Of a stretch of DNA of 64,000 nt, positions 63,296-64,000 are shown piece after piece. A program made the position numbers and the translations under genes. The notes beneath the pieces were generated by a model. The model did not search any database. It was not told the origin of the DNA and saw only the letters and a program-made list of their open reading frames with translations. Positions within the stretch are counted from its first letter, which is position 1; the number at the start of each line of letters is the position of its first letter. This stretch comes from Nonomuraea sp. PA05 (lineage in GTDB: Bacteria > Actinomycetota > Actinomycetes > Streptosporangiales > Streptosporangiaceae), in contig NZ_VSEY01000046.1 of NCBI RefSeq assembly GCF_008086045.1, positions 1-64,000 of the forward strand, in the 5' to 3' direction.

Positions 63296-63799
63296 ATGGC
63301 GGATCGTTCGGAGTACGACGCGTTCGTCGCGGCGGCGTGGCCTCGATTGCTCCGCACGGCCTACCTGCTCACCAGAGACTGGGCGGTGGCCGAGGACCTG
63401 GTGCAGACGGCGCTGATGAAGGCGTGGGTGTCCTGGGGCCGGATCAAGGACGAGCGTGAGGCGTACGTCCGCAAGATCATCGTCAACGTGCACGTGTCGT
63501 GGTGGCGGCGGCGCTGGCGGCAGGTGGAGCTGACCACGGGGGCGCCGCCCGATCACGCCGAGACCGCCGACCGCATGGGGCAGGCGGACGAGCGCGAGCT
63601 GGTCTGGCAGGCTCTCGGCCGGCTGCCCGCCCGCCAGCGGGCGGTGATCGTGCTGCGTTTCTTCGAGGACATGACCGAGGCGCAGGCCGCCGCGACGCTG
63701 GGCTGCAGCGTCGGGACGGTCAAGAGCCAGACCAGCAAGGCGCTGGCCAAGCTGCGGATCGACGAGTCGTTCGCGACCGCGTACGCGAGGAAGGGGTAG
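63296..63799 (+). CDS. SigE-family ECF sigma factor
   Basis: Sigma factor of 167 aa of the SigE-like actinomycete group (SigE family RNA polymerase sigma factor). Region 2 with LLRTAYLLTRDWAVAEDLVQ and TALMKAWVSWGRI, region 4 with LPARQRAVIVLRFFEDMTEA and LGCSVGTVKSQTSKALAKLR. GGAGAGAGG lies upstream of ATG 63296. The gene 4 bp downstream probably codes for its regulator. Confidence 0.92.
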   Translation: MADRSEYDAFVAAAWPRLLRTAYLLTRDWAVAEDLVQTALMKAWVSWGRIKDEREAYVRKIIVNVHVSWWRRRWRQVELTTGAPPDHAETADRMGQADERELVWQALGRLPARQRAVIVLRFFEDMTEAQAAATLGCSVGTVKSQTSKALAKLRIDESFATAYARKG

Positions 63800-63803
63800 G
63801 AAC

Positions 63804-64000
63804 GTGTCCGTCAGCCCTCAGGATCTGCACGACCTGCTGGAGGAGCGCAGCCGCCCCGCACTCGACCGGCCCGTCCCGTGGGAGCGGCTGCGCGCCCGCG
63901 CGGGGGCGGCCAGGCGCCGCCGCCTGGCCACGGTCGCCGTCGCCGTCGCCGGGGTCGCCGCCGCGTCGGTCGTGGTGGCGGGCGTCCTCGTGAACCCACG
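63804..64000 (+). CDS. Putative membrane anti-sigma-type protein (partial)
   Basis: The first 65 residues are present, from GTG 63804; the rest is beyond the right edge. SVSPQDLHDLLEERSRPALD and RPVPWERLRARAGAARRRR form a charged cytoplasmic section. A transmembrane helix begins at LATVAVAVAGVAAASVVVAG. Position directly behind an ECF sigma gene and this layout suggest a membrane regulator of that sigma factor. Confidence 0.7.
   Translation, partial: MSVSPQDLHDLLEERSRPALDRPVPWERLRARAGAARRRRLATVAVAVAGVAAASVVVAGVLVNP

Overview
The window is high-GC actinobacterial chromosome with GTG/TTG starts and many 4-bp ATGA/GTGA gene overlaps. BldC-like, BldN-like and RsbN-like developmental regulators, a Rex-hem operon, an HspR-type dnaK operon and a bS22 gene point to a sporulating, aerobic, menaquinone-using actinomycete. 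Streptosporangiaceae (Nonomuraea-like) is my best guess, made from gene content and protein style only. I saw no rRNA, tRNA, CRISPR array or insertion sequence.

Left block (1-13.4 kb, mostly minus strand). This is the start of the complex I operon: nuoA, B, C, D, E, F, G and the first part of nuoH. A geranylgeranyl-reductase/MenJ-like gene precedes it on the same strand, with a perfect Rex operator upstream. Next come an XRE/DUF5753 regulator, an orphan membrane protein resembling the N-terminal part of TraB/FtsK-type conjugation translocases, menG, a secreted beta-propeller protein and a DUF4229 protein.

Block 13.6-24 kb. It holds a BldC-like regulator, a degenerate repeat array, a putative HExxH metallopeptidase with a small partner gene, a PLDc_N protein, the System II cytochrome c maturation operon (tlpA, ccdA, resB, ccsB), a histidine phosphatase, a LysR regulator with a divergent 36-codon ORF, hemL, and a stand-alone, probably inactive Prim-Pol domain protein.

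Block 24-41 kb. The translationally coupled rex-hemA-hemC-hemD-hemB operon faces a small glutaredoxin gene across a second Rex site. A 7-TM/ABM fusion protein, bldN-rsbN and a HAD phosphatase follow. Then come an ECF sigma with an LCP protein that may act as its anti-sigma factor, an SDR, an acyltransferase, an NAD-epimerase, bS22, an excisionase-like HTH gene, a phosphatase-like gene and acuC. The order recalls Mycobacterium tuberculosis Rv0500A-Rv0512 and the Streptomyces coelicolor rex/bldN region.

Block 41-54 kb. It carries a NarL-type two-component system next to an ABC-2 exporter with a perfect palindrome between them, a MacAB-like exporter, proC, proline dehydrogenase, a lipoprotein and a large secreted glucose/sorbosone-dehydrogenase-like protein with two nearly identical LamG domains.

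Block 54-64 kb. A heat-shock operon dnaK-grpE-dnaJ-hspR-clpB has two HAIR operators flanking a promoter. It is followed by a secreted protein, a TPR protein, a small membrane protein and an ECF sigma factor with a partial anti-sigma-like gene at the right edge.

The common thread of the left two-thirds is respiration: NADH oxidation, menaquinone, cytochrome c and heme synthesis under a shared NADH/NAD+ sensor, Rex. Most of the window is conserved core genome. The less ordinary parts are the TraB-like fragment, the metallopeptidase locus, the 7-TM/ABM fusion, the ECF-LCP pair, the LysR-linked mini-ORF and several GC-rich repeat arrays.
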